A stretch of 64,000 nt of DNA from Chitinophaga lutea (GTDB taxonomy: Bacteria > Bacteroidota > Bacteroidia > Chitinophagales > Chitinophagaceae): positions 1,798,001 through 1,862,000 of the forward strand of contig NZ_RPDH01000001.1 in assembly GCF_003813775.1 (NCBI RefSeq). Direction: 5' to 3'. Below the pieces are notes generated by a model. It was given only the letters and a program-made list of their open reading frames with translations. It made no database searches and was not told the origin of the DNA. Shown piece by piece: positions 7,239-18,267 of the stretch. The translations under genes were made by a program, and so were the position numbers. Positions within the stretch are counted from its first letter, which is position 1, and every line of letters starts with the position of its first letter.

Positions 7239-7478
7239 ATGTGGCAGGAAAAAGATCATCAACTTTACCGGGCTTTCCGATTTAGCGATTTTAAGGAAGC
7301 TTTTGCTTTCATGACAAAAGTGGCGCTGGTAGCGGAAAAAATGGATCATCATCCCACCTGGACCAATACCTACAATCAGGTCGACATCCATCTTTCCACC
7401 CATAGCGCAGGCAATGTGGTAACAGCAAAAGATCATGCCCTGGCCCAGGCGATCGACAAATTGTATGAACCTTCTTAA
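7239..7478 (+). CDS. pterin-4a-carbinolamine dehydratase (PCD/DCoH)
   Basis: Dehydrates 4a-hydroxytetrahydrobiopterin so that the pterin cofactor of aromatic amino-acid hydroxylases can be recycled. The 79-residue protein (ATG at 7239; an in-frame TTG lies two codons upstream) contains the signature [20 protein letters not shown] with the His-His pair and the Pro-Trp of the active site, and ends [14 protein letters not shown]. It is shorter at the N-terminus than the ~100-residue family average. It overlaps the start of the next gene, a sensor kinase, by 14 bases, which suggests coupling. The partner hydroxylase is not in the window. Confidence 0.9.
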   Translation: MWQEKDHQLYRAFRFSDFKEAFAFMTKVALVAEKMDHHPTWTNTYNQVDIHLSTHSAGNVVTAKDHALAQAIDKLYEPS

Positions 7479-9555
7479 CAACCGGAGCCTTGTGAACCGT
7501 CTCGTTTTTACATGCCTGTTGTTTTGTTGCGCCCTGCACCATTCCGTCAATGCAGTTGCACAGGATACCCTGGCCATCGACTTCAATGCGCCGGTATGCG
7601 GGCCCGACCTGCGCGCGCACGTGCAGGTATTCCGCGGTTCCCCCGACATCGAAACACCCGCGGGCATTCCCGCCGAGGCATTCCAATACGACACCTCCGT
7701 TTTTCATTCCCGTAAAAAAGCGCTGACTTCCGTTAACGACCTGTGGCTGCGGCTCAACATCCGTAACACCGGCGACAAAACCCGCACGCTCTATTTTTTT
7801 ACTGGCTGGCATGAACAGCTCACCTGGTTCCCGCCCGCACCCCATCAGCCCGTAGCAACCGGCCTGATGATCGACCGGCGGGGCGTGCAGCGCTGGGACC
7901 GCTCCGCTTTTCCCGTTCAGCTCGGGCCCGGGCAGGCAGGCACTTTTTACCTGCATATAGTGAACAACTTTTACCGCGAAAACAATTTCATGCCCGTGCT
8001 GTTCGACGAGGTGGGCTACGCCGAATTCCGCCAGCAGCAGACGGACGGCTATAAAAGAGAAGTGTTGGTGATACAGGTGCTGATCGGCATGCTGCTCGTA
8101 CTGCTCAGCATCACCATCATCAATTACATCCAGCTGCCGGACCGTTCTTCGTTGTATTTCGCGGCATACCTGCTGGGGCTGATCGTCTATTTCACGCTGC
8201 GGCTCGAAACGAAACCTTACCAGCTGTCGTTTTTCCACTTCTGCCCGATGTTCAAATATTACTGGGACACGCCGGCCATGATGTTCTGTTTTTACCTCAT
8301 GTACATGCTGTTCGGCAACGTATTCCTCAGCCTCCGGGAGCGCTACCCGCTGATGGAAAAGATCTACCGTTACGGCGCCATGGCCACCGCCGCGCTGATC
8401 GTGGTCAGCATCACGCTCATCGCGCTGGGCAACTACCAGGTGCCCGCCCTGATATACACCTGGATGTATTACATCACCCTGGTGCCGCTGGGCATTTCTT
8501 TCATCGCCATGGCCCGCCGTTCGCGCCACCATCCGCTTATCCGGTTTTTCCTCTTCGGCTCCATCTGCCTGTACGTACTGTCTATATACGCCTTCATCAC
8601 CAACACCGAACCCGTGTCCTTTACGCCGCTGCCGGAACTGGTGGCGCCCTATAACATCCTCGTGCTGGGCGTTTTGCTGCATGTGCTGTTTTTTGCCGCC
8701 GGGCTGAGTTACCGCAACAAACTCGTGCACCAGGAAAAAACGAAAACGCAGGAGATGCTCATCAAACAGCTCAACAAGAACAAGGACCTCCAGCGCAAGC
8801 TCAACGTGCAGCTGGAGGAGCTGGTGAAGGAACAGACCACGGAAATCCTGCGCAAGAAAATGGAGCTGGAAGAACAGCGCAAACTGCAGCTCGACATCGA
8901 ATACAGTAAAAAACTGGCGGAAATAGAGCTCAAGGCGATACGGGCGCAGATCAACCCGCACTTTATTTTCAACTGCCTCAATTCCATCCAGCTGTTCGTG
9001 ATGCAGCGCGATTTCGAGCATGCGCAGAAATACCTCTCGGATTTTTCTTATCTCATCCGCAAAACCCTCGACTTTTCACGGCGGAATTTTATTTCGCTGG
9101 CCGACGAAATTACTTATTTAAATACCTATCTTGGATTAGAGAAAATGCGGTTTGAGCACAAGATGAGCTATGAGATCACGGTAGACCCGGTCATCGCCAC
9201 CGCAGAGCTCGAAGTGCCCGCCATGCTGCTGCAGCCTTACGTGGAGAATGCCGTAAAACACGGCATGAATAATGATGACAGGGCCTGCGGTTTGCTGACG
9301 ATCATTTTCAGGATGACGGCCCCCGATATGCTCGAATGTGTGATTGAAGACAACGGCATCGGCATCGAACGCTCCAAAGCCCTGCGTACCCTGCCCTCGC
9401 ACCACCAGTCGTCCGGCATGGAGATCAGCCTCAACAGGGCGGAATTGCTTAACAAAATGTATAACACGGATATCCAGATAGAAATCATCGATAAATCAGG
9501 AAAACAGGCCAGTGATAGCGGAACCATTATCAAAATACTCATACCCCAGTTATAG
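7465..9555 (+). CDS. 7TMR-DISM sensor histidine kinase of the LytS type
   Basis: Membrane sensor kinase, 696 residues from ATG 7465, chosen because it gives a signal peptide ([20 protein letters not shown]). Layout: a periplasmic 7TMR-DISM extracellular domain (~40-190), seven transmembrane helices (~195-420), a coiled coil with heptad Leu/Glu/Lys (~425-490), then a HisKA-type LytS kinase domain. The phospho-acceptor is in [12 protein letters not shown] (His499). The ATPase N-box reads [12 protein letters not shown] and the G-box EDNGIGI. It is followed 26 bases later by its LytTR response regulator. The signal is unknown; 7TMR-DISM domains are thought to sense small molecules or carbohydrates. 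Confidence 0.93.
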   Translation: MNLLNNRSLVNRLVFTCLLFCCALHHSVNAVAQDTLAIDFNAPVCGPDLRAHVQVFRGSPDIETPAGIPAEAFQYDTSVFHSRKKALTSVNDLWLRLNIRNTGDKTRTLYFFTGWHEQLTWFPPAPHQPVATGLMIDRRGVQRWDRSAFPVQLGPGQAGTFYLHIVNNFYRENNFMPVLFDEVGYAEFRQQQTDGYKREVLVIQVLIGMLLVLLSITIINYIQLPDRSSLYFAAYLLGLIVYFTLRLETKPYQLSFFHFCPMFKYYWDTPAMMFCFYLMYMLFGNVFLSLRERYPLMEKIYRYGAMATAALIVVSITLIALGNYQVPALIYTWMYYITLVPLGISFIAMARRSRHHPLIRFFLFGSICLYVLSIYAFITNTEPVSFTPLPELVAPYNILVLGVLLHVLFFAAGLSYRNKLVHQEKTKTQEMLIKQLNKNKDLQRKLNVQLEELVKEQTTEILRKKMELEEQRKLQLDIEYSKKLAEIELKAIRAQINPHFIFNCLNSIQLFVMQRDFEHAQKYLSDFSYLIRKTLDFSRRNFISLADEITYLNTYLGLEKMRFEHKMSYEITVDPVIATAELEVPAMLLQPYVENAVKHGMNNDDRACGLLTIIFRMTAPDMLECVIEDNGIGIERSKALRTLPSHHQSSGMEISLNRAELLNKMYNTDIQIEIIDKSGKQASDSGTIIKILIPQL

Positions 9556-9581
9556 TGGCCTGCAACAATTTTTAAACGCTT

Positions 9582-10331
9582 ATGATCCGCGCAGTAATTA
9601 TAGACGACGAAAGGAACAGCAGGGACATCATTTCCCTGATGCTGGGCAAGTACTGCCCTGAAATTGAAGCAGTGGGCATGGCCGCCAATTGCCGCGAGGG
9701 GATAGAACAAATCCGCATGCACCAGCCACAGTTGGTGTTCCTCGATCTTGAAATGCCCGATGGCACCGGTTTCGATGTGCTCGCCGGCGCTTACGACGCT
9801 TCCTTCGAGGCCATTTTCGTAACGGCTTTCGAAAAACGTTTCCTGCATACCATCCGCCTGAGCGAAGTGGAGCTCATCCTTAAACCGATCGACAAAGAAA
9901 GCCTGCTGCAGGCCGTAGGCACGGTAGTGCAGCGCATCGGCCAGGAACGGCAGCACGACCGGTACGAGGTGCTCCTCCGCAACTTCGGCAAACCAGCCGG
10001 GGAAGTACGCCAGCTGGTATTGCCCGGCACCGGCGGCAGCGAAGAGATCGTGGCAGTGGCCGATATTCTTTATCTCGAAGGGCAGGCCGACAAAACGGTG
10101 TTTTACCTCGCAGATGGCCGCGTGTTGCCTTCCACGCGCAACTTCCGGTATTATACGGAACTGTTCGCCCAGATGCGTTTCTACCAGATCAACAACACCC
10201 ACATGGTGCAGATAGCGCAAATACAGCGGATAGACCAGCAGGCGTACAAATTATACCTGCCCAACGACCTGAGCCTCGATATCACCGAGCGCAGGATGCG
10301 GGAACTGCACAGCCTCTGGAAGCAGCATTAG
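9582..10331 (+). CDS. LytTR-family response regulator
   Basis: A 249-residue DNA-binding response regulator, partner of the kinase just upstream. The receiver domain (~1-120) has the acidic pair Asp8-Asp9, phospho-acceptor Asp55 ([10 protein letters not shown]), Thr81 and Lys101 (LKPID). The C-terminal LytTR domain (~145-245) has the family pattern [20 protein letters not shown] and [18 protein letters not shown]. Its stop codon overlaps that of the convergent chromate transporter by three bases, leaving no room for a terminator between them. Confidence 0.95.
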   Translation: MIRAVIIDDERNSRDIISLMLGKYCPEIEAVGMAANCREGIEQIRMHQPQLVFLDLEMPDGTGFDVLAGAYDASFEAIFVTAFEKRFLHTIRLSEVELILKPIDKESLLQAVGTVVQRIGQERQHDRYEVLLRNFGKPAGEVRQLVLPGTGGSEEIVAVADILYLEGQADKTVFYLADGRVLPSTRNFRYYTELFAQMRFYQINNTHMVQIAQIQRIDQQAYKLYLPNDLSLDITERRMRELHSLWKQH

Positions 10332-11599
10332 GCCCCCTTCAGCAGCCAGCCCGCCAGGATGCAGGCAATAACGATCACGGGAGACGGCAGTCGGGTAAAA
10401 CACAAAATGGCGAGCGTGCCGGCCATGATGAGGAGGTTATACCAGGTCAGGCTGATGGAAAGGAAGAGGAAAAAAGTAGCGGCCCACATAATGCCCACCA
10501 CCACGGCGTTGATCCCCTCCAGCGCCCGGTAGATCATCACATGTTTTTTAAGGTTGTTCCAGATCGGGAAAAAGAATAATACCAGCAGCAGGCTTGGCAG
10601 GAAGATGGCCACCGGCGCCAGGATGCAGCCCAGAAACTGCGCGCCCGTACCGAGGTTGCGCATCACCATCCCCCCCACATAGGCGGACACCGAAAAGGTA
10701 GGGCCCGGCATGGCGCGCATGATACCGGCGCCTGTCAGCAATTCTTCCGACGTCATGAAGGTAGACTTGGCCCGGAACACATACTGCTCCAGCATCATCG
10801 CGATAAGAATATCCCCGCCGCCGAACACGAGGCTGCCGAAACGGTAAAAGTTTTCGAAGAGGTTGAAGGGACGCCGTGTGATCCAGTTATTGGCGCGCGC
10901 CATTTCGGAGAAAAAACCGGCGAGGATAAAGATGAGCGCAAACAACCAGAGGTTGCCCCACTGTATCTTTTTGGGTTTCTCCGCGATATCGGGAATACGT
11001 TTGTTGCTGAAGTTGGAAATAATGCCCCCGAGGATGATGAGGGCGGGAAAGGTCCATGGTGATTTCAGGAAATAACTGGCCAGCATCGCCACCAGCATGA
11101 TGATGAACGTGGCCATGCTGCGGATGCTGATCTGGTAAGCCTTGATGCCTCCATAAGCCAGGAAACCCACGGCCATCGGCTGCACGTACTTGAAAATGTC
11201 TACCTGCAGGGCGCGCTTATCGAAATACTGCAATAAAAAACTGAGAGAGCCCATGAGCAGGCAAGCCGGGGTTATCCAGATCAGGAGGGTCGCCACGGCC
11301 AGCATCACCCCGCCGCGTTTGTACCCGATCAGGGTGAGCGTCTGGGACGAAGAGGCCCCCGGCAGCAACTGGCAGAAGGCGTTGTATTCCATCAGTTCCT
11401 GTTCCGTTACGTCTTTTCGCTGCTGCACAAAGGTTTTCATCATCATCGCCAGATGCCCTTGCGGGCCGCCGAATGCGGTGAGGCTATGCAACAAAACTGC
11501 CTTCAAAAAAGAAATGTGACGTAAAAACACTATAGGTTTTGGATAAAGCTGCCCAATTTCCAGTAAAATACTGAATTTTTCAAATTCCACCCTACCCAT
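10328..11599 (-). CDS. chrA: chromate transporter family (ChrA) protein
   Basis: A 423-residue inner-membrane protein with about 10-12 hydrophobic segments and two CHR domains. The first CHR motif, [18 protein letters not shown] (~36-53), and the second, [16 protein letters not shown], are both intact, as is the [16 protein letters not shown] stretch. CHR proteins export chromate or sulfate-like anions. The ATG at 11599 gives a ~30-residue N-terminal extension before the first domain; a later start cannot be excluded. It is divergent from the hydrolase at 11711. Confidence 0.88.
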   Translation of the reverse strand: MGRVEFEKFSILLEIGQLYPKPIVFLRHISFLKAVLLHSLTAFGGPQGHLAMMMKTFVQQRKDVTEQELMEYNAFCQLLPGASSSQTLTLIGYKRGGVMLAVATLLIWITPACLLMGSLSFLLQYFDKRALQVDIFKYVQPMAVGFLAYGGIKAYQISIRSMATFIIMLVAMLASYFLKSPWTFPALIILGGIISNFSNKRIPDIAEKPKKIQWGNLWLFALIFILAGFFSEMARANNWITRRPFNLFENFYRFGSLVFGGGDILIAMMLEQYVFRAKSTFMTSEELLTGAGIMRAMPGPTFSVSAYVGGMVMRNLGTGAQFLGCILAPVAIFLPSLLLVLFFFPIWNNLKKHVMIYRALEGINAVVVGIMWAATFFLFLSISLTWYNLLIMAGTLAILCFTRLPSPVIVIACILAGWLLKGA

Positions 11600-11710
11600 T
11601 GTTTTTCAAGGGCTTGCAGGAGGGCATGGAACTTGTACTGAAAACAGGTGAAAGCACGAAACAAATGCCTTCGTTTAGGCGTTAAAGAAAAACAGCTCAA
11701 TCGAATCTAT

Positions 11711-12760
11711 ATGAAGCGATTTTTGTTGGCAACCCTTCTCGTTGCCAGTATCGTAACAGCCCGGGCACAGTCGGCCGCATACAATAGCAATGAGCATTGG
11801 GAGCAATTCCACCTACAACCCCAAACCCTTCTGCCGCAGGTTACAAGCGATACCTGCCTCGTTTTCGTGAGCAACCGGTACATTCACCCGGACAGTCTTC
11901 GTTTTGCGGACGAGTACCTCGACACCGCTTCCCTCAAATATTTTTTCCTGGCCAAAGCCGGCGGCAAATGGCAGGTATTCCAGGCCGCCTCGCTGGCAGA
12001 TGCCATGGAGCACATGCCCCGCGGGAAAGACATCGTAGTGTATGCGGAAGGGATGGGCAAGGTTTTCCCGGCCAATGTGGCCCGCGCCAAACTGATGGCC
12101 ACACAATACAATGTGAACGTGATCATGTTCGATTACGCCAGCATCAATAATAGCTACAAACCCTCCAGGAATTTCAAATTCGCCCGTCATAACGCAAAGA
12201 TGTCTGCACGGCAATACTTCGCCCTGATGAGAGAGCTGCAGCAGGCCCGGGAAGCGCGCGCCCCGTGGATAGACGGTGCAAGGCTCACCACATTTTACCA
12301 CAGTATGGGTAATATTATTCTCGAAGAAATGGTACGGCAACTCGACATTGGAACCCTCAACGGCCAGCCCTTTATCGACAACCTGGTGATCAACGCCGCC
12401 TGCGTGCCGGTGAAGCGGCACGCGGAATGGGTGGAGCGCATCGGGTTCGCCCGGCAGGTATATGTTCATTATAACCGTACCGACCTTCAACTGAAAGGCG
12501 CGCACCTGCTGATGATGAAAAGGCAACTGGGCGAAAAAGTGAAACCCCGCGCCCGGGCGGGGAATGCCGTGTATGTGAACTTCCACAGCATGGTGGGCTG
12601 GCAGCATAGTTATTTCATGAATTTCCCCAACAACGAATTCAGGCTCAACCCGGCCATGGTGGCCTACTTCTCCAGGATCTTCAATGGCCAGGAGGTTTCT
12701 TCCAACGAAGCCATCAGCCTGCTCGATACGGGCAAAGAAAGCAGCACTTCACGCTTATAA
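11711..12760 (+). CDS. secreted alpha/beta-hydrolase-like protein (DUF900-like)
   Basis: Starts with a signal peptide (MKRFLLATLLVASIVTARAQ), which is why ATG 11711 is preferred over 11648. The 349-residue protein has a nucleophile-elbow motif FYHSMGNIILEEM (~residues 197-209), the GxSxG-like HSMGN seen in the DUF900 hydrolase group, preceded by a strand-loop FDYASINNSYKPSRNF. A His near the C-terminus (NFHSMVGWQHSYFM) could complete the triad. Likely periplasmic or exported. Substrate unknown. Monocistronic, with a terminator directly after the stop. Confidence 0.7.
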   Translation: MKRFLLATLLVASIVTARAQSAAYNSNEHWEQFHLQPQTLLPQVTSDTCLVFVSNRYIHPDSLRFADEYLDTASLKYFFLAKAGGKWQVFQAASLADAMEHMPRGKDIVVYAEGMGKVFPANVARAKLMATQYNVNVIMFDYASINNSYKPSRNFKFARHNAKMSARQYFALMRELQQAREARAPWIDGARLTTFYHSMGNIILEEMVRQLDIGTLNGQPFIDNLVINAACVPVKRHAEWVERIGFARQVYVHYNRTDLQLKGAHLLMMKRQLGEKVKPRARAGNAVYVNFHSMVGWQHSYFMNFPNNEFRLNPAMVAYFSRIFNGQEVSSNEAISLLDTGKESSTSRL

Positions 12761-12788
12761 AAAAACCGGGCGTTAACCCGGCTTTTTT
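12760..12788. terminator. bidirectional intrinsic terminator
   Basis: CCGGG/CCCGG stem (12766-12770 with 12777-12781), flanked by an A-run on the left and a T-run on the right, between the convergent hydrolase and oxygenase genes. Confidence 0.8.
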
Positions 12789-12792
12789 GTGA

Positions 12793-13749
12793 TTATTTTT
12801 TCAGGCCGATCTCCCGCAGGCGCTCGTCGAGGTACTCGCCGGCAGTGATGGGCGGGTAGGCGGCGGGGTGTGCCGCGTCTATGGTCGACGGCAGGCAGGT
12901 GAGGTCCATGTCCGATTTGGGATGCAGGAAAAAGGGGATGCTGAACCGGGAAGTGTTCCACATTTCCCGTGGCGGGTTTACCACGCGGTGGGTAGTGGAT
13001 TTTAATTTGTTGTTGGTCAGCCGCTGCAGCATATCGCCCACGTTCACCACAATCTGGTCGGGCAGCGATGTTACCGGCACCCAGTTATCCTGTTTGTCGA
13101 GCACCTGCAAACCGTCTGCAGAAGCGCCTACCAGCAGGGTGATCAGGTTGATGTCTTCGTGCTGTTCGGCGCGGATGGCGCTTTTCGGCTCCTGCGTAAT
13201 GGGCGGGTAATGAATGGCCCGCAGAATGGAATTGCCGTTATGGATCTTGTCGTCGAAATAATGTTCGTCGAGGCCGAGGTACAATGCGATGGCCTGCAGC
13301 AGCGCCCGGCCTGATTTTTCGAAACCGCGGTAGGCTTCGAACAGGGTGGGCGTGAAAGCAGGCACTTCTTTCACCTGCACATTATCCGGGTATTCGGATT
13401 TCACGGGGTCGTTATCTTCCACGGTTTGCCCGAACTGGAAAAACTCTTTCAGATCGGGGGCATCAAAGCCCTTGGCGTGTTCCTTACCGAAAGAGGTATA
13501 ACCGCGCTGGCCGGCCAGGGCAGGGATTTCATACGATCTTTTGGTTTCGGAAGGCAACTGAAAGAACTCCTGCACATATTTGTACAGGTCGGCAATTACA
13601 TTGTCCGGTATGCCGTGGTTTTTTACGGCCACAAAACCTACTTCTTCGTAAGCTTTTCCGAGTTTCTGCACAAATACCGATTTACGTGCGGAGTCGCCGG
13701 AAGTGAATTCCGCCAGGTCAACGGAAGGAATGGAATTAACGGTAGCCAT
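12793..13749 (-). CDS. isopenicillin N synthase-like 2-oxoglutarate/Fe(II) oxygenase
   Basis: A 318-residue non-heme iron oxygenase of the IPNS superfamily. The N-terminal DIOX_N region reads IPSVDLAEF and FVAVKNHGIPD; the iron ligands are in the facial triad HEDINLITLL (His and Asp) and STTHRVVNPP (His); the 2-oxoglutarate-binding Arg-x-Ser is in SRFSIPFFLHP. The YPPI..QEP stretch is typical. Bacterial members hydroxylate small metabolites, but the substrate cannot be read from sequence. It stands alone, convergent with the hydrolase upstream. Confidence 0.9.
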   Translation of the reverse strand: MATVNSIPSVDLAEFTSGDSARKSVFVQKLGKAYEEVGFVAVKNHGIPDNVIADLYKYVQEFFQLPSETKRSYEIPALAGQRGYTSFGKEHAKGFDAPDLKEFFQFGQTVEDNDPVKSEYPDNVQVKEVPAFTPTLFEAYRGFEKSGRALLQAIALYLGLDEHYFDDKIHNGNSILRAIHYPPITQEPKSAIRAEQHEDINLITLLVGASADGLQVLDKQDNWVPVTSLPDQIVVNVGDMLQRLTNNKLKSTTHRVVNPPREMWNTSRFSIPFFLHPKSDMDLTCLPSTIDAAHPAAYPPITAGEYLDERLREIGLKK

Positions 13750-13880
13750 ATGTTTTGTTTTGGAATACTAAAGGTAAGGGAAAATCGCCTGAGTATTCCG
13801 GTCCGTTCTTCCAACAATTCCGGTCTCCGGGTGTTATACGCGCGGGCATGGCAGGCCCGGCTCATTTCTTCGCGGATAAC

Positions 13881-14428
13881 TCATCTCGATATTCCTTCCT
13901 GTTCTTCCAGCAGCGCCATTTCTTCGGCCGTAATGTCCACCAGCGCATAGCGGGCCACCCGGTTGATCTTCATTTCGTCGAGCGCATCCACCACGCTGCG
14001 GTAAGGCGCACTGTCGGCCGCCTTGATCATCACTACCAGCGCATCCGCATCACCGGCGGACTGCGCCACCTTCTGCTGTTTGGCGCGTATCACATTGCCG
14101 ATGCCGTCGTTCAGGGAAAAGCTGCTCGCATACAATACGGGCGGGTGCTGCGGATCCTGCCCCTGTCCGTCGTACCACGATACGCTGTTGTTGCCGTGAA
14201 TGAGCAGGGTGAGCGCCTTGCTGTCGCCCACAGGCGTGGGAGGTCCGTCGGCCGGCATGATCAGGGCCATGGCGCCGGTTTGGTGAGCACAGTGGTAAGC
14301 ATAAAAAAGGTGATGAGCAAAAAACCAAGGTCTACCATGGGTGTCATGTCCACGCGGGTAGACAGTTTTTTGCTGCGCCTGCCGCCGCGCTGGCGGCCGG
14401 TTTCGTGGGAGGAATTCATTTCTGCCAT
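13881..14428 (-). pseudogene. exbD: ExbD/TolR-type biopolymer transport protein, split by a -1 frameshift
   Basis: Read in two frames this is a complete ~182-residue ExbD. Frame one (14428 to 14261, 55 codons) has the cytoplasmic tail and the membrane helix [19 protein letters not shown] with the essential Asp of the proton channel. It runs into TGA just after TKPAPWP. Frame two (14270 to 13881) continues at MALIMPADG with the periplasmic domain to DALDEMKINRVARYALVDIT. The two frames overlap by ten bases. A single -1 step at GGCGCC near 14270 restores the family consensus (KP-x-AM-x-L-x-MP). No exbB or tonB is adjacent. It is a pseudogene, a coupled pair, or a base dropped in a GC-rich palindrome during sequencing. 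Confidence 0.8.
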
Positions 14429-14642
14429 AGATCAGGTTTTAAGGTAAAAAACGGGCAGCGGGCACAAACACCCGCTGCCGTGGGATAACACACACTTTGC
14501 ATTGTTTGCTCTGTTAGGAGATTCATAAAAAAAGAAATTCCATAAGGGAGGAAGAAAGATTGACTGTGCCCGGCACAACACGGTATTTGAGCGTTTGGGG
14601 CCAACGTTATGGAGGGGCCCGGGACGGCTGGGGCCAATAGAA

Positions 14643-14671
14643 GAAGGCTGCTCCTTTTACAGGAACAGCCT
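14643..14671 (-). terminator. intrinsic terminator after asnS
   Basis: AAGGCTG...CAGCCTT stem about 25 bases after the asnS stop, with a pyrimidine-rich TTCTTCT tail on the minus strand. The rest of 14429-14695 holds nothing I recognise. Confidence 0.65.
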
Positions 14672-14695
14672 TCGTATAGTGAATACAGTTATAAA

Positions 14696-16132
14696 CTAAA
14701 ACTCTGCGTTCTTCGGTGTGCGGGGGAAAGGAATCACGTCGCGGATATTGCCCATACCGGTTACGAACAGTACGAGGCGCTCGAAGCCGAGCCCGAAACC
14801 TGCGTGCGGCACGGTACCGAAGCGACGCGTGTCGAGGTACCAATAGAGCTCTTCCACGGGGATGTGCAGCTCGTTCATGCGGCGCACCAGTTTGTCGTAG
14901 TTCTCTTCCCTTTGCGAACCGCCTACGATTTCGCCGATACCGGGGAACAGGATGTCCATCGCGCGCACCGTTTTACCGTCGTCGTTCTGTTTCATGTAGA
15001 ACGATTTGATGGCGGCCGGGTAGTCGGTCAGGATCACCGGTTTTTTGAAGTGTTTCTCCACGAGGTAACGCTCGTGCTCACTTTGCAGATCGGTGCCCCA
15101 TTCTTCCACCAGGTACTGGAACTTCTTGTTCTTGTTGGGTTTGCTGTTCTTCAGAATGTCGATCGCTTCGGTGTAAGTGATGCGCACGAATTCGTTGTTG
15201 AGCACAAACTCCAGCTTTTCGATCAGCCCCATTTCGCTGCGTTCGGCCTGGGGTTTGTTTTTTTCTTCTTCCACGAGGCGTTGCGCCAGGAAGTCGAGGT
15301 CTTCGCGGTTGTTATCGAGCGCATACCGGATAACGTATTTGATGAATTCCTCGGCCAGGTCCATATTGTCTTTCAGGTCATAAAAAGCCATCTCCGGCTC
15401 GATCATCCAGAACTCCGCGAGGTGACGGGCGGTGTTGGAGTTTTCCGCCCGGAAAGTGGGGCCGAAGGTGTAGATGTCGCCGAAAGCCATCGCGCCGAGC
15501 TCGCCTTCGAGCTGGCCGGACACGGTGAGGTTGGTGGAACGGCCGAAAAAGTCTTCTTTAAAATCGATGTCGCCGTTTTCCGTGCGGGGCGGGTTCTTCA
15601 GGTCGAGCGTGGTGACACGGAACATTTCGCCGGCGCCTTCCGCGTCGGATGCCGTAATAACGGGCGTGTGCAGATACACGAATCCTTTTTCGTTGAAGAA
15701 TTTATGCACGGCAAATGCCAGCGCATGGCGCAGGCGGAAGATAGCCCCAAAGGTGTTGGTGCGGAAGCGCAGGTGCGCGATTTCGCGGAGGAACTCCAGG
15801 CTTTGTTTTTGCGGCTGGATGGGATATGCTTCCGCATCACAGTCGCCCAGTATTTCCAGTTGTTTTGTTTTCAGTTCCACCTTCTGGCCCTTGCCCAGGG
15901 AGGGAATGATTTCGCCGGTAACGGCAATGGAAGCGCCGCGGGTGATGCGTTTGAACAGCGCAGGGTCGAGGTCCGCCTCATTCACCACCACCTGCAGGTT
16001 ATTATTGGTAGAGCCGTCATTCAAAGCTATAAACTGGTTATTTCGGAAGGTGCGGATCCATCCTTTTACCGTTACTTCATAGTTTGTACTGTCGCTAAGC
16101 AAAATCTGCTTGATCTTTACTCTTTGGCTCAT
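14696..16132 (-). CDS. asnS: asparaginyl-tRNA synthetase
   Basis: Charges tRNA-Asn with asparagine in the cytoplasm. The 478-residue class IIb synthetase has an N-terminal OB fold ([20 protein letters not shown]), motif 2 [20 protein letters not shown], and motif 3 [15 protein letters not shown], with HAGFG before it. The start at 16132 (MSQRVKIKQ) is preferred over the in-frame ATG at 16174, because a TATTTTTG promoter box at 16162-16169 would place the transcription start between them. Followed by an intrinsic terminator; monocistronic. Confidence 0.96.
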   Translation of the reverse strand: MSQRVKIKQILLSDSTNYEVTVKGWIRTFRNNQFIALNDGSTNNNLQVVVNEADLDPALFKRITRGASIAVTGEIIPSLGKGQKVELKTKQLEILGDCDAEAYPIQPQKQSLEFLREIAHLRFRTNTFGAIFRLRHALAFAVHKFFNEKGFVYLHTPVITASDAEGAGEMFRVTTLDLKNPPRTENGDIDFKEDFFGRSTNLTVSGQLEGELGAMAFGDIYTFGPTFRAENSNTARHLAEFWMIEPEMAFYDLKDNMDLAEEFIKYVIRYALDNNREDLDFLAQRLVEEEKNKPQAERSEMGLIEKLEFVLNNEFVRITYTEAIDILKNSKPNKNKKFQYLVEEWGTDLQSEHERYLVEKHFKKPVILTDYPAAIKSFYMKQNDDGKTVRAMDILFPGIGEIVGGSQREENYDKLVRRMNELHIPVEELYWYLDTRRFGTVPHAGFGLGFERLVLFVTGMGNIRDVIPFPRTPKNAEF

Positions 16133-16161
16133 ATCAATGATATTTTTTTTGAAATTGACTG

Positions 16162-16169
16162 CAAAAATA
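16162..16169 (-). promoter_or_regulatory. TAnnTTTG box of asnS
   Basis: TATTTTTG on the minus strand, about 30 bases before the chosen asnS ATG; predicted transcript start near 16155. I see no TTTG at the expected -33 position. The divergent 338-base region 16170-16507 before rho holds no other element I can support. Confidence 0.5.
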
Positions 16170-16507
16170 GACAAAACGCGCTAAAACTGGCCGGTAATTT
16201 GCATGTAAAAGGGGGTAATCGATGGGGTTCATGGACGGGTAAAACGGTCGATACCCCTGCTGGCAGATGATGTACAGGGATCAACATTTTTTTGGATATT
16301 ATGAAAACTTGTTTTAATCTTGTACCCACAATCTGTCTGATTAAGTTCCATTTTGCCATCTTCATCAGCAGTCCTTAACTCAAGCGATCCCTATCAATTT
16401 AATGATCAAAGCTTTATTATTGACTCAAAACAATTATTTGTTAATTGGTGTATGTTGGTATGCAGTGGTACCCTCCTTACGACACTTCTAAAATTTGACA
16501 AACGCAG

Positions 16508-18187
16508 ATGATGTACGACATCTTACAATTGAACGACATGCTCGTTCCCGAGCTGCTTGACATTGCAGAAAAACTGGACATTTCAAACCCAAAGAAACTC
16601 GACAAGCAAGCATTAATTTATAAAATACTAGATAAACAAGCCGTGATAGCATCAGAAGACCAGCAAGGTAACGGAGACGAAAAGAAATCAAGGAAGCGGA
16701 AACCGGTCTCGAAAAAAGAAGAAACACCGCCGCCCCCCTCAGAACCCACTCCCTCCGAAGAAAAACCTTCCGCAAAAAAAGGCAAAAAAGCCGCCACCAA
16801 AACATCCTCCAAACAAGAAGAAGAGACAGAAGCTCCCAAAAAACGCAAGCTCGACATTGATCTCGATATTCCTTCCCTCACATTCGACGACGACGACGAC
16901 CTGGTGCTGCCAGCTCTTTCAGACGAAGAGGAAGAAGAAGAAATCGTGCTGCCGGAAGAAGAAGACCTGGAAGATGATTTTGTAACCGTGCAGGAGCCTG
17001 TACTGCAGCCTAAAGCCGCAGCTCCGGCCAATAAGTACCCGAGCAAAAAAGAACCTGTATTCAATATCGAGTTCGATGGTGTGATCGTCAGCGAAGGCGT
17101 ACTGGAAATGATGCCCGACGGCTATGGTTTCCTCCGTTCTTCCGACTATAACTACCTGAGTTCTCCCGACGATATTTATGTGTCTCCTTCGCAGATCAAA
17201 CTGTTCGGCCTCAAAACCGGCGATACCGTACGCGGCAGCGTACGCCCGCCGAAAGAAGGCGAGAAATACTTTGCCCTGCTGAAAGTGGAGACCATCAACG
17301 GCAAGAGCCCCGAAGAAGTGCGCGACCGCGTGCCTTTCGACTACCTCACGCCGCTGTTCCCCTTCGAAAAGCTGACCCTTACCACCACGTCCAATAACTA
17401 CTCTACCCGTATTATGGACATGTTCACACCCATCGGTAAAGGACAGCGCGGCCTCATCGTAGCGCAGCCGAAAGTGGGTAAAACGATGCTGCTGAAGGAA
17501 GTAGCCAACGCCATCGCCACCAACCATCCGGAAATTTACCTGATGGTGGTGCTGATCGACGAACGCCCTGAAGAGGTGACCGATATGGAACGCAGCGTGA
17601 AAGCGGAAGTCATTGCTTCCACGTTCGACGAACCTGCGGAAAAACACGTAAAAGTATCTGCCATTGCGCTGCAGAAAGCAAAGCGCCTGGTGGAATGCGG
17701 CCACGATGTGGTAATCCTGCTCGACTCCATTACCCGTCTCGCCCGCGCCCACAACACCGTGGCGCCCGCATCCGGCAAGGTATTGAGCGGTGGTGTGGAA
17801 GCCAACGCCATGCAGAAGCCCAAGCAGTTTTTCGGCGCCGCCCGTAAAATCGAAAACGGCGGTTCCCTCACCATCCTGGCGACCGCCCTGATCGATACCG
17901 GCTCCAAAATGGACGAGGTGATCTTTGAAGAGTTCAAAGGTACCGGCAACATGGAACTGGCGCTCGACCGCAGACTGGCCAACCGCCGCATCTTCCCGGC
18001 TATCGACGTAACGGCGTCTTCTACCCGCCGCGACGATCTGCTGCTGGAAAAAGACATGCTGCAACGTATCTACATCCTCCGCAATCACCTGGCGGACATG
18101 AATACGGAAGAAACCATGAACTTCATGCTGCAACATATGAGAGGCACCCGCAACAACGAGGAGTTCCTCATTACCATGAACAGGTAA
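16508..18187 (+). CDS. rho: transcription termination factor Rho with a long disordered insert
   Basis: Hexameric RNA helicase that terminates transcription. Of 559 residues, 1-45 are the N-terminal helix bundle ([19 protein letters not shown]), ~48-180 are a highly charged, low-complexity insert (Lys/Pro/Ser-rich first half, then runs of Asp and Glu), ~188-260 the RNA-binding cold-shock fold ([20 protein letters not shown]), then the RecA-like ATPase with Walker [10 protein letters not shown] (~residue 320), Walker [17 protein letters not shown] and the arginine-finger region [16 protein letters not shown]. coli Rho is 419 residues; the extra length is the insert. Such inserts are known in Bacteroidota Rho. 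Monocistronic with a strong terminator. Confidence 0.96.
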   Translation: MMYDILQLNDMLVPELLDIAEKLDISNPKKLDKQALIYKILDKQAVIASEDQQGNGDEKKSRKRKPVSKKEETPPPPSEPTPSEEKPSAKKGKKAATKTSSKQEEETEAPKKRKLDIDLDIPSLTFDDDDDLVLPALSDEEEEEEIVLPEEEDLEDDFVTVQEPVLQPKAAAPANKYPSKKEPVFNIEFDGVIVSEGVLEMMPDGYGFLRSSDYNYLSSPDDIYVSPSQIKLFGLKTGDTVRGSVRPPKEGEKYFALLKVETINGKSPEEVRDRVPFDYLTPLFPFEKLTLTTTSNNYSTRIMDMFTPIGKGQRGLIVAQPKVGKTMLLKEVANAIATNHPEIYLMVVLIDERPEEVTDMERSVKAEVIASTFDEPAEKHVKVSAIALQKAKRLVECGHDVVILLDSITRLARAHNTVAPASGKVLSGGVEANAMQKPKQFFGAARKIENGGSLTILATALIDTGSKMDEVIFEEFKGTGNMELALDRRLANRRIFPAIDVTASSTRRDDLLLEKDMLQRIYILRNHLADMNTEETMNFMLQHMRGTRNNEEFLITMNR

Positions 18188-18206
18188 ACTATCCCACGAT
18201 ACGAAT

Positions 18207-18246
18207 AAAAAAAGGGCTGTTACGCGATGGTGTAACAGCCCTTTTG
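18207..18246. terminator. bidirectional terminator after rho
   Basis: A 13-bp stem AAAGGGCTGTTAC (18211-18223) with GTAACAGCCCTTT (18232-18244), A-rich before and T-rich after, between rho and the convergent small lipoprotein gene. Confidence 0.85.
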
Positions 18247-18267
18247 CTTTCGTTCAATGTGCCTGTG

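Noticed and set aside
7309..9021. 570-codon open frame on the minus strand across the sensor kinase gene
   Set aside because: His/Gln/Val-rich composition is that of a complementary shadow of a GC-rich gene; the plus-strand kinase has all its motifs.
14609..16270. 553-codon plus-strand open frame across asnS
   Set aside because: Antisense shadow; no recognisable protein feature, while asnS on the other strand is unambiguous.
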